Of a DNA stretch of 64,000 bases, positions 56,996 through 64,000 are shown piece by piece. The notes under the pieces were generated by a model. That model was given only the letters and a program-made list of their open reading frames with translations. It searched no databases and had not been told where the DNA came from. The stretch spans positions 2,976,001-3,040,000 of the forward strand of contig CAWJKY010000003.1 of NCBI GenBank assembly GCA_963843565.1. The letters run 5' to 3'. Made by a program: the position numbers and the translations under genes. This DNA comes from DASZQY01 sp963843565. Lineage in GTDB: Bacteria > Pseudomonadota > Alphaproteobacteria > Rhizobiales > Kaistiaceae. Numbering within the stretch: the stretch's first letter is position 1; every line of letters starts with the position of its first letter.

Positions 56996-58834
56996 TCAGG
57001 TGATCCGCAGGCGCAGGTCGCGGCCTGCCAGCGGAACGCGGACGCGGAAAATCCGCTCCGGCCAGGCCTGCCGCAATCGCGCGTCGGCAATAGGTATCTC
57101 CTCGAGGCGCGGCTGTCCGGCGCCGGAGAGCGCGATCTCGCCAAGATCGCCGACAACGATGCGGTCCGCCGACAAGGTCGGCTTTTCGCAGAACATCAGG
57201 CTGAGCTCGGCCGGCCGCGCGCCTTCACAGCGGTCGTCGATCTCGACGGCCTCCCCCTTGATGAGCCGGACCAAGCGCTTGTAGCGGGCGACCTGCGCCT
57301 CGCGCGGGTAGGCGCCGGCGATGTCCATGGCGATCGAAGCGACGGTCTCGCCGAGGTCGACCTCGACGTCGCGCGCCGCGAAGGTTTCGCCGGCAGATTG
57401 CTGCACACCTGCGAAGCTCGGCAGATTGTGGAAGGCGGACTGCATCGTCCAGATGTCATAGCGCTCGGCGGAAAACGTCCGGGCGGTATAGGTCTCGACA
57501 CCGACATCGATGAGAAACGGCCGCCCGTCCTTGAAGATCGTCGCGCTGCCGACGTCGTTGTGATTGTGTCCGTCGCCGTTGTCACCAGCCTTGGCGGCGA
57601 CGACGAAGCGATTGTCGCGGGCAATGAACAGACCGCAGCTTGGATACCAGATGTCGCGTGTCTCGACCGGGGGCGCGCGGAAGGCCGCCATCTCGGGCGC
57701 GGCATCGAGCGCCAGCAGGCGGTAGGTGAGATTGATTTCGTCGGGAAGCTCGGGCGCCGGATCGCGGGCCGCGTCGGCCGCCGCCAGCGCCATGAGCGTA
57801 TGGGAACCGACCGCCTTGCCGAACAGGAATTCGCGCGCTCCGCATGGGTCCAGAATGGCCGACGCATCCGCGAAATTTACGTACCAGGCATCGCGCACAT
57901 GGGCATGGAGGATGAACTCCGCCATGTTGCGAACCTTCGGCTCGTGCCAGAGGCGCGCGAAAACCTCCGGCGCGACCGCGTCCATGACCCGGAGCGCGCC
58001 GAACAGGCAGAGCGCCGCGTGGCGATAGTAATGCGCGCCCTCGTCACAGGCGCCGTCCTCGCCGTAGTCCTTGAGAAAGGCATCGAGGCTATGCGCCGCG
58101 CTGGTGATGACCGCGCGGCGGGTCGCTTGATCGGTCGGGCGGGCGAACGTGCTGATGAGGACGTTCTGCGTACACCACGCCGTCCAGTTGTTCATCGGCT
58201 CGTCGCCGTTGCCCATCCACCAGAAATGCCGGTCGAGATAGGGCCGCGTGATGCGCGTCACGATCTCGCGGTCGATCCGCGCGACAATCGCCGGGCTGAC
58301 GGCGTTGAGCGCGTCGCCGAGCAGCGCCGCAACGACGGCGAGCTCGGCCCCGGTCTCGGCCGCGAACAGATCGATCACCGGCCGATCGGGATCGGGCAGG
58401 GGGTCGTGCGGTCCGTTGCGCGTTTGCGAATTGTGCGCGGGCAATTGCCAGCCGCTCTCCTCGCAAACCAGAAAGATGCCGTCGATCAGGGCATCAACGA
58501 AGCGGCCCCTGCCTTCCACCGCCTCGGCCAACGCCAGCGCGTTGATGCGGCGGCGGCGGGCGAAGTAGATGGTTTCGTAGTCGACCCGATTGCCGGTTGT
58601 CGCGAAGGCGCGATAGGCGCCCGCGGTGAGTTGCGGCCACTCCGCCTTGAGTGCAGCCTCGCCCCCTGCGATCAGGCGCGTTCGCAGATGCCTGGGAATT
58701 CGCGTCCAGTACGCCCGGTCGCGCGCGGGTGGCGCCGGCACGAACACGGGCAGGACATCGCCGAGCCTCGACAGGCAGTCGGCGAACCACGAACCGGACG
58801 CAGCGCTCGGTCTGGCTTTCGCCAAGCTGGACAC
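56996..58834 (-). CDS. Heparinase II/III-like polysaccharide lyase
   Basis: 612 aa: an N-terminal alpha toroid, then a beta domain. 'ACDEGAHYYRHAALCLFGAL' (about 263-282) holds the likely catalytic Tyr/His, and 'GDGHNHNDVGSATIFKDGRP' (about 420-439) is the conserved Heparinase_II_III block. No signal peptide is found, so it may act inside the cell or have an unrecognised export route. The GTG start at 58834 follows GAGGGAGGGG; the longer frame to 58927 is rejected. It is the first gene of the operon, divergent from the LacI regulator. Confidence 0.83.
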   Translation of the reverse strand: MSSLAKARPSAASGSWFADCLSRLGDVLPVFVPAPPARDRAYWTRIPRHLRTRLIAGGEAALKAEWPQLTAGAYRAFATTGNRVDYETIYFARRRRINALALAEAVEGRGRFVDALIDGIFLVCEESGWQLPAHNSQTRNGPHDPLPDPDRPVIDLFAAETGAELAVVAALLGDALNAVSPAIVARIDREIVTRITRPYLDRHFWWMGNGDEPMNNWTAWCTQNVLISTFARPTDQATRRAVITSAAHSLDAFLKDYGEDGACDEGAHYYRHAALCLFGALRVMDAVAPEVFARLWHEPKVRNMAEFILHAHVRDAWYVNFADASAILDPCGAREFLFGKAVGSHTLMALAAADAARDPAPELPDEINLTYRLLALDAAPEMAAFRAPPVETRDIWYPSCGLFIARDNRFVVAAKAGDNGDGHNHNDVGSATIFKDGRPFLIDVGVETYTARTFSAERYDIWTMQSAFHNLPSFAGVQQSAGETFAARDVEVDLGETVASIAMDIAGAYPREAQVARYKRLVRLIKGEAVEIDDRCEGARPAELSLMFCEKPTLSADRIVVGDLGEIALSGAGQPRLEEIPIADARLRQAWPERIFRVRVPLAGRDLRLRIT

Positions 58835-59037
58835 GTCCCCTCCCTCACCGGCTTGCACCGGCTTTGACCGGAGCCAAGTCAGGCAGCACGCCGCCGCAAA
58901 GTCAATACAATTGTCATCGACGCGCAAATTTGCGTAGTATCACGCAAGTTGCTCTTGTTGACACGTCGGAACGGGACTTCCAAGAAAGCGGCGGCGAGCG
59001 GCAATCTGAATGACACCAGCGAGCGAGGATTCGGGCG
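58835..59037. promoter_or_regulatory. Divergent promoter/operator region of the LacI-controlled locus
   Basis: 203 bp. It contains a perfect 12-bp palindrome CGCAAATTTGCG (58923-58934), an ACAATTGT palindrome about 20 bp away, and a further CGCAA half-site at 58943-58947. TTGACA at 58958-58963 is a -35-like word on the plus strand, but without a good -10. The palindromes are candidate operators for the neighbouring LacI protein. Confidence 0.5.
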
Positions 59038-60075
59038 ATGGCTGGCGATAACGCGCCTTCGGGCAAGGGGTCTGCGGTGGCGCCCGCGGGTCGGGTCACG
59101 CTGCGCAACGTTGCCGAAGCGGTCGGCGTCTCGATCAGCACCGCGTCGCGGGCGCTCAACGGCGCGCCGGGAATCTCGGGCGACGTGCGCTCGCGGATCC
59201 AGTCGGCGGCCGAGCGGCTCAACTATGCCGGCGCCCTGGCCGGCACCGCGACCGTGATCTCCGACCTCCATCTCGCGGACGGTTTCGCCGGCGAGTTCAT
59301 GCACGCGGTGCAGCGCGGGATAGAGAAGCGGGCCCGCGAGGCGGGCCTCACGCTTTCGGTGACGCTCGCCGGCCCGTCCGGCGTCGCGTGGCCGGGGCCG
59401 GGCGAGGGAACCTCCGGCTACCTGCTTCTGTCCATGCAGCGCGAGGACATCATCCAGTACCTGTCGTCGCGGGCCATCCCGGCCGTCATAGTCAATGGCC
59501 GCGAGCCGCTCATGCGGCTCGACGCGGTCGCCCCGGCAAACCGCACGGGCGGCTATCTCGGCGCCCGCCACCTGCTCGAGCTCGGGCACACCCGCATCCT
59601 CATGCTGGCGCACTCGCCCCGCCCGACGATCCGCGACCGCATGGCGGGGAGCCGCCGGGCGATGAGCGAGGCGAGGCTGGAGGCCGTCGACGACTTTGTG
59701 ATCGAACTGGAGGCGATGCGTACCGATCTTGCCTACAAGGCGGTGAAGGAACGCATCGAGGCGCGGCACGGTTGCGACTTCACGGCCATCCTGTGCTGCA
59801 ACGACTCGTGTGCCTTCGGCGCCATGGCGGCGCTCACCGAGGCCGGCCTCAGCGTGCCCGGCGACGTGTCCATCGTCGGCTTCGATGACATCCCGACCGC
59901 CGCGCTGAACTCCGTGCCGCTGACCAGCATTCGTGTCGAAGCGGAGGATATCGGCGCCAGAAGCGTCAGCCGGCTGATCGAGCGGATCAGGTCACAGGAC
60001 AACCTTGCGACCTACACGGAAACGGCCGTGAAGCTCGTCGTGCGCGGCTCGACCGGTCCGGCGCGCGTAAGGTAA
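59038..60075 (+). CDS. LacI-family transcriptional regulator
   Basis: 345 aa. The N-terminal HTH is 'VTLRNVAEAVGVSISTASRA' with hinge helix 'RSRIQSAAERLNYAGALAG'. A Peripla_BP-like effector domain follows ('TFTAILCCNDSCAFGAMAAL'-like text and 'VPGDVSIVGFDDIPTAALNS'). The 18-residue lead before the HTH is a little long. It is divergent from the polysaccharide operon and probably represses it until a sugar acid or oligosaccharide is bound. Confidence 0.9.
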   Translation: MAGDNAPSGKGSAVAPAGRVTLRNVAEAVGVSISTASRALNGAPGISGDVRSRIQSAAERLNYAGALAGTATVISDLHLADGFAGEFMHAVQRGIEKRAREAGLTLSVTLAGPSGVAWPGPGEGTSGYLLLSMQREDIIQYLSSRAIPAVIVNGREPLMRLDAVAPANRTGGYLGARHLLELGHTRILMLAHSPRPTIRDRMAGSRRAMSEARLEAVDDFVIELEAMRTDLAYKAVKERIEARHGCDFTAILCCNDSCAFGAMAALTEAGLSVPGDVSIVGFDDIPTAALNSVPLTSIRVEAEDIGARSVSRLIERIRSQDNLATYTETAVKLVVRGSTGPARVR

Positions 60076-60118
60076 CCGGGGTCCGGCCCTCGCGCGCGGC
60101 GCCGCCGCCTGATAGTCG

Positions 60119-61264
60119 TCACCCGCTGCGCACGGACTGGTACCGACCGCCCGTGACGACCCCCTCGCTGACGATCCGGCGGCTTCCTTCGAGCACTTCC
60201 CCGACCGAATCCGTGTAGGCGAAACGCCCGTCCCTGACCGAGAACACCGTCGCGTCGCCGACCGAACCGGGCCGCAGGGTGCCGAGCTCTGGCCGCCGCA
60301 GGGCTTCGGCCGCCTTCTGCGTCGTTGCCGCGATCACGTCGGCAAGCGGCACGCCCAGGCACAGGAACTTCGACAGCGTTGTTTCCTGATCGAGGACCGG
60401 ACCGTCGATGTTGAGGACGTGAAGGTCGGAGGAAATGGTGTCCGGCAGGAAGCCGGCATCGAGCATCGCCCGCGCGGTCGCGAAGGCGAGGGACCCCATT
60501 CCGTGGCCGACGTCGAAGAGGACGCCGCGTTCACGCGCGGCGAGCACCGCCGGCTTCACAGCGCCCTGTCCGGTGACGGGGGTGTTGGGGAAGGGGCGGA
60601 AGCAGTGGGTCAGCACGTCGCCCGGGCGCAGTCGCTGCAGCACGTCCTCGTAGCTCGGCGGCGGTTCGTCGATGTGGCACATCAGCGGCAGCGCCAGCTC
60701 CTCCGCGACCTGAAGCGCGATATCGAGCGGTACGGCCCCGGACGATCCGCTGGCGTTGCGCCCGACCCGCACCTTGATGCCGACGACGACGTCGCGATGA
60801 CGATTGGCGACTTCGACGGCGTCGGCCGGGCTCATCAGGCGGAGATCGCCGCTCTCCGGCACCATGATGCGTTTCGAGAAGGCGAAGATGCCGGCGAACG
60901 AAGCGTGCAGGTAGGCGAGGATGCGCCGTTCGGCAGGGTCGATGACGTGCTTGCGGAAGCCGGCGAAGTTGCCCGGGCCGGCACTGCCCGCATCGACGAA
61001 GGTGGTGACGCCGCTGGTGCGACCGACCGCATCGGCATCGACCCCCAGCGAGGTGCCGCCCCAGTAGACGTGCGTGTGCAGGTCGATGAAGCCCGGCGCG
61101 ACGCAGGCGCCGGAGACATCGTGAACTTCGCTGGCAGGATCCGGCGCGATGTCCGGCTCGATCGCCGCGACCTTGCCGCCGGCGAACGCAACGTCGAGCG
61201 TCCGGTCAAGGCCCTGCGACGGGTCAATGACGCGACCGCCCTTCAGAATCAGGTCGTGGCTCAT
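60119..61264 (-). CDS. Amidohydrolase (dihydroorotase-like/deacetylase family)
   Basis: 381 aa TIM-barrel metallohydrolase. Metal ligands are visible in 'GFIDLHTHVYWGGTS' (HxH), 'VVGIKVRVGRNASGSSG' (candidate bridging Lys), 'LMCHIDEPPPSYEDVL', 'LTHCFRPFPNTPVTG' and 'TISSDLHVLNIDGPV' (Asp). The ATG at 61264 is supported by GGAGAG 10 bp upstream. Similar enzymes are annotated as amidohydrolase/deacetylase metallohydrolases next to sugar-acid or amino-sugar genes. It faces the GntR operon across 118 bp, so deacetylation or ring opening of an amino-sugar-like compound is a guess. Confidence 0.8.
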   Translation of the reverse strand: MSHDLILKGGRVIDPSQGLDRTLDVAFAGGKVAAIEPDIAPDPASEVHDVSGACVAPGFIDLHTHVYWGGTSLGVDADAVGRTSGVTTFVDAGSAGPGNFAGFRKHVIDPAERRILAYLHASFAGIFAFSKRIMVPESGDLRLMSPADAVEVANRHRDVVVGIKVRVGRNASGSSGAVPLDIALQVAEELALPLMCHIDEPPPSYEDVLQRLRPGDVLTHCFRPFPNTPVTGQGAVKPAVLAARERGVLFDVGHGMGSLAFATARAMLDAGFLPDTISSDLHVLNIDGPVLDQETTLSKFLCLGVPLADVIAATTQKAAEALRRPELGTLRPGSVGDATVFSVRDGRFAYTDSVGEVLEGSRRIVSEGVVTGGRYQSVRSG

Positions 61265-61343
61265 TGCTGAAATCTCTCCGTCATCAATCGGTTCGCTGCA
61301 AGTCTTGGAATGCTGCACTGCAGGATACAAGGTGGTTGCATAG

Positions 61344-61363
61344 TGGTCCTATATTGGTCTTAA
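61344..61363 (+). promoter_or_regulatory. Direct TGGTC repeat, candidate GntR operator
   Basis: TGGTCCTATAT and TGGTCTTAAAT form an 11-bp direct repeat (TGGTC at 61344 and 61355), 20-39 bp upstream of the GntR start and between the two divergent genes. TGGTC half-sites are common in HutC/NagR-type operators, though usually inverted. Confidence 0.4.
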
Positions 61364-61382
61364 ATGTTAACCGGGAGGGCGA

Positions 61383-62138
61383 ATGGCCCAGACGAATGAA
61401 CTGGTCGCTGCGCTGAAGCAGCACACGGAGACCCAGTCGGGCGGGTTCACCCCGCTCTACCACCGGGTCGAGCGTGCCATCCGCACGGTCATCGCGGACG
61501 GCCAACTCGGCGACGACGACGCGCTGCCGCCCGAGCGCGATCTTGCCCAGGCGCTCGGCATCTCGCGGGTGACCGTTCGCAACGCCATTCGCAATCTCGT
61601 CAACGACGGTCTTCTGGTGCAGCGGCGCGGCGCCGGGACCTTCGTCACCCATCGCGTCGAACTTCCCTTGAAGCAGCCGACCAGTTTCTCCGAGGATATG
61701 CGCGCCCGGGGCATGAAGCCGCAATTCGACATGCTCGACCGCAACACCGGGCCGGCCATGCCGATCGAGTCCGACATGCTTCAGGTCGAGCCCGCCACGC
61801 CGGTGACGCGGCTCTACCGGCTGCTTTACGCGAACAGGAAACCGATGTGCCTGGAACTGGCGACGGTTCCCGCCTCGGTGCTGCCGGAAGGCGACGAACT
61901 GGGCGAGTCGCTCTATTCGCATCTCGAAACGCTGAAGATGCGGCCGACGCGCGCGGTCCAGCGGCTACGCGCCGAACTTCTCGAGATCGAGCAGGCGCGC
62001 CTCTTGGGCGTTGCCCCCGGCTCGGCCGGGCTGTTCGTCGAGCAGCAGTCGTTCCTGAAGAACGGCCGGCCGATCGAGTACGTGCGCTCGCACTATCGCG
62101 GCGACTCGTACGACTTCGTCGCAGAGTTGAAGATCTGA
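61383..62138 (+). CDS. GntR-family (HutC/UTRA) transcriptional regulator
   Basis: 251 aa. A winged HTH (about 20-85, 'LPPERDLAQALGISRVTVRN') is followed by a UTRA effector domain (about 105-245, 'TSFSEDMRARGMKPQFDMLD', 'TRLYRLLYANRKPMCLELAT'). UTRA proteins bind sugar phosphates or histidine derivatives. GGGAGGG lies just upstream of the ATG. It precedes the SIS gene by 8 bp, so it is autoregulated with it. Confidence 0.9.
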   Translation: MAQTNELVAALKQHTETQSGGFTPLYHRVERAIRTVIADGQLGDDDALPPERDLAQALGISRVTVRNAIRNLVNDGLLVQRRGAGTFVTHRVELPLKQPTSFSEDMRARGMKPQFDMLDRNTGPAMPIESDMLQVEPATPVTRLYRLLYANRKPMCLELATVPASVLPEGDELGESLYSHLETLKMRPTRAVQRLRAELLEIEQARLLGVAPGSAGLFVEQQSFLKNGRPIEYVRSHYRGDSYDFVAELKI

Positions 62139-62146
62139 GGCGCCCG

Positions 62147-63190
62147 GTGAACCCGACAACCAACATCGACGAGACCATGATGGCGCGGGAGGCCAGCGAA
62201 GCGCCCGGTCGCGTCGCGCAGCTTCTGGCCGGGAACGCGGCATCGTGCGAAGCGATTGCGGCGCGCCTCAACAAGCGCCGCCCGCGGCTGATCGTGACTT
62301 GCGCGCGCGGCTCGTCCGACCACGCCGCCACCTACACCCAGTATCTCAGCCACGTCCACCTCGGCATCCCGGCCATGTCGCTGCCGCCGTCGATCGCCTC
62401 GGTCTACGGCAGTTCCGTCGACTTCGACGACGTGCTGTTCCTGCTGATTTCGCAGTCCGGCCAGAGCCCCGATCTGGTCGCGGCGGGCGCCTGGGCGGCG
62501 GAACACGGCGCCCATGTCGTCGCCCTGGTCAACACGGTCGATTCGCCGGTTGCCGAAGTCGCCCACGACGTCTTGCCGCTGCACGCCGGGCCCGAGATCA
62601 GCGTCGCCGCCACCAAGACGTTCCTGGCATCCATGGCCGCCGGCGCCCAGCTCATCAGTGCGCTCGCCGAGGACGCCAGCCTCGCCGATGCGGTCGCTGC
62701 CATTCCCGAGGTGCTGGCAGCGGCCCTCGACCACGACTGGTCGATGGCAGTGGAGCCGCTCGCTTCCAGCCACAACGTCTTCGTCGTCGGGCGCGGCGTC
62801 GGCATCGCGGCAAGTGCCGAGATGGCGCTGAAGCTGAAGGAAACCAGCGCGATCCACGCCGAGTCGGTCAGTTCGGCGGAAATCCTGCACGGGCCGCTCG
62901 GGTTGCTTACCGCCGGCATGCCCGTCTTCGTGATCGGCCAGAGCGACGCGGCGCTGCCCAGCATCATCGCCATCGCCGAGATGCTGCACGACAAGGGCGC
63001 CCGCGTCTTCGCCGCCTTCGACGGCCCGCGGGTCGGCACGACGCTGCCGATCGCCGCCAATCTTCACCCGGTCGTGGCGCCGCTCGCCATGGTGCAGTCG
63101 TTCTATCTGATGGCTAACGCGCTCTCGCTGTCGCGGGGCATGGACCCCGACCGCCCGGCGCATCTCCACAAAATCACGGAGACGCAATGA
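62147..63190 (+). CDS. SIS-domain sugar isomerase/deaminase (GlmS C-terminal-like)
   Basis: 347 aa with two SIS domains, like the isomerase half of glucosamine-6-phosphate synthase without the glutaminase. It shows 'VTCARGSSDHAATYTQYLSH', 'LISQSGQSPDLVAAG', 'VAATKTFLASMA', 'AEILHGPLGLLTAGMP' and ends 'PDRPAHLHKITET'. Such proteins deaminate and isomerise amino-sugar phosphates. The start is GTG at 62147 behind GAGGCG; an ATG at 62177 is possible. It overlaps the CutC gene (ATGA). Confidence 0.85.
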   Translation: MNPTTNIDETMMAREASEAPGRVAQLLAGNAASCEAIAARLNKRRPRLIVTCARGSSDHAATYTQYLSHVHLGIPAMSLPPSIASVYGSSVDFDDVLFLLISQSGQSPDLVAAGAWAAEHGAHVVALVNTVDSPVAEVAHDVLPLHAGPEISVAATKTFLASMAAGAQLISALAEDASLADAVAAIPEVLAAALDHDWSMAVEPLASSHNVFVVGRGVGIAASAEMALKLKETSAIHAESVSSAEILHGPLGLLTAGMPVFVIGQSDAALPSIIAIAEMLHDKGARVFAAFDGPRVGTTLPIAANLHPVVAPLAMVQSFYLMANALSLSRGMDPDRPAHLHKITETQ

Positions 63191-63906
63191 TGCGGCCGGA
63201 TCGCTCTATCGTGCTGCTGGAGGTCTGCGTCGATGACGCGGCGGGCCTTGCGGCGGCGCTTGCCGGCGGCGCCGACCGGATCGAGCTGTGCGCGGATCTT
63301 TCGGTCGGCGGTTTGACGCCAGAGGCGGATTTCATGCGCAACGCTGCGGCTTGCGACGTGCCGGTCCACGCCATGATTCGCCCGCGCGCCGGCAGTTTCA
63401 GGTTCTCCCGAGCCAACGTCGACCCCATGCTGGATGCGATCGCTGCGGTGAAAGCCGCCGGTCTCGCCGGCGTGGTGGTCGGCGCGGCGGGGGAGGACGG
63501 CACGCTCGATGGGGAAACCATCGCCCGACTGGTCGCGGCGGCCGGTCCGCTCAACGTCACGCTGCATCGGGTCTTCGACGAGACCCCGGATCCCTTCGCC
63601 GCCCTCGACGCGGCAATCGCTCTCGGCCTCGACCGGGTGCTCACCTCAGGGCAGGCGCCGGGCGCCGCCGAGGGCGTCGATCTCATCGGCGATCTGGTCC
63701 GGCGCGCTGCCGGCCGGATCGCCGTCATGGCCGGTGGCGGCGTAACGCCGGCCAACGTATCCGACATCGTGCGCCGCACCGGCGTCAGCCAAGTCCACGG
63801 CTCGTTCCGGGGAGCGACGGGGCGGACGGACGCAACCGTTGTCGGGGCCGCGAAGCAGGCGCTTCAGCGGCTCGCCGACGCGCAACGCCTTGAGGTGGTG
63901 TCATGA
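63187..63906 (+). CDS. cutC: CutC-family protein
   Basis: 239 aa TIM-barrel protein with 'LEVCVDDAAGLAAALAGGAD', 'RIELCADLSVGGLTPEADFM', 'MIRPRAGSFRFS', 'TLHRVFDETPDPF' and 'VMAGGGVTPANVSDIVRRT'. The name comes from copper tolerance, but a copper role is doubtful and the family is often in sugar operons. Here it is coupled to the SIS gene (ATGA) and to the next oxidoreductase gene, so it probably has a metabolic role. Confidence 0.88.
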   Translation: MMRPDRSIVLLEVCVDDAAGLAAALAGGADRIELCADLSVGGLTPEADFMRNAAACDVPVHAMIRPRAGSFRFSRANVDPMLDAIAAVKAAGLAGVVVGAAGEDGTLDGETIARLVAAAGPLNVTLHRVFDETPDPFAALDAAIALGLDRVLTSGQAPGAAEGVDLIGDLVRRAAGRIAVMAGGGVTPANVSDIVRRTGVSQVHGSFRGATGRTDATVVGAAKQALQRLADAQRLEVVS

Positions 63907-64000
63907 GAGTGGGGATCGTCGGCCTCGGCTTCCGCCTCGGCTATCTGGCGCACCTGACCGCTCTGCGGGTGCCCGGCGTCGAATTCGTCGGCTACGTCGA
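63903..64000 (+). CDS. Gfo/Idh/MocA-family oxidoreductase, N-terminal part (partial)
   Basis: The window ends after about 32 codons. The start ATG at 63903 overlaps CutC's TGA, and the text 'MRVGIVGLGFRLGYLAHLTA' is the NAD(P)-binding start of the family. Such dehydrogenases oxidise sugars, inositols or their derivatives. The rest lies beyond the window. Confidence 0.65.
   Translation, partial: MRVGIVGLGFRLGYLAHLTALRVPGVEFVGYV

Noticed and set aside
55165..57156. 663-residue fused permease
   Set aside because: The upstream part is an alternate frame of the MalF-type gene; the ATGA overlap at 56034-56037 defines two proteins.
58958..58963. TTGACA as a sigma-70 promoter for the LacI gene
   Set aside because: No acceptable -10 box is found 16-18 bp downstream, so it is not called as a promoter.
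1..64000. CRISPR arrays, tRNA/rRNA genes, prophage or insertion sequences
   Set aside because: No repeat-spacer pattern, no transposase or integrase text and no recognisable RNA gene were noticed, although a tRNA could be missed by eye.

Overview
The DNA is GC-rich, with long ORFs, short spacers, many ATGA/GTGA-type overlaps and GTG/TTG starts. Together with the gene content (TctDE-type two-component system, Liv-type aromatic operon, FixJ-type regulators, short-form 6-phosphogluconate dehydrogenase beside zwf, many sugar ABC systems) this suggests a chromosomal segment of an alphaproteobacterium, probably Hyphomicrobiales (Rhizobiales). That placement is inferred from content, not from a marker gene. 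I saw no rRNA, tRNA, CRISPR array, insertion sequence or phage gene.

Layout. (1) 1-2426: the end of an ABC substrate-binding protein, then a TctE/TctD-like two-component pair on the minus strand. (2) 2932-12312, plus strand: a catabolic and uptake locus with a KstD-like FAD oxidoreductase, a SnoaL-like protein, a ribose-type binding protein, a double ATPase fused to a permease, a second permease with a long extra C-terminal part, and a PaaK-like CoA ligase. Its substrate is unknown. (3) 12404-14980: a GST, a VOC protein and a MetE-like protein. (4) 14977-26112, minus strand: an aromatic operon with maleylacetate reductase, a complete Liv-type ABC transporter, a hydroxyquinol-type intradiol dioxygenase carrying a frameshift, a phenol-hydroxylase-like flavoprotein, a hydroquinone-type VOC dioxygenase, an esterase and an AraC regulator. 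The inferred route is phenol to (hydroxy)hydroquinone to maleylacetate to 3-oxoadipate.

(5) 26511-34345: carbon and stress genes. These are gnd, zwf and a polyphosphate-glucokinase-like ROK gene, a 68-codon stump of a GH15 glucoamylase, gap, dps, and a PQQ dehydrogenase whose membrane anchor is a separate gene. (6) 34572-41550: two tandem AraC regulators, then a sensory cluster of a lone receiver, a FixJ-type regulator, a MEDS protein and a five-PAS histidine kinase. (7) 41692-44989: a CLC protein with a channel-like residue at the internal glutamate site, an SPW-repeat membrane protein, a beta carbonic anhydrase and a 3-methyladenine DNA glycosylase.

(8) 45261-60075: a polysaccharide locus. 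A LacI regulator is divergent from a long minus-strand operon of heparinase II/III-like protein, two MalFG-type permeases, GH88 unsaturated glucuronyl hydrolase, MalK-type ATPase, YesL-like protein, binding protein and DUF2264 protein. An APH-type kinase, an enolase paralogue with altered active-site residues and an AGE-family epimerase follow on the same strand. It probably takes up and degrades a uronate-containing glycan. (9) 60119-64000: an amidohydrolase (minus strand) divergent from a GntR regulator, a GlmS-like SIS protein, a CutC-family protein and the start of a Gfo/Idh/MocA oxidoreductase, probably for an amino-sugar-like substrate.
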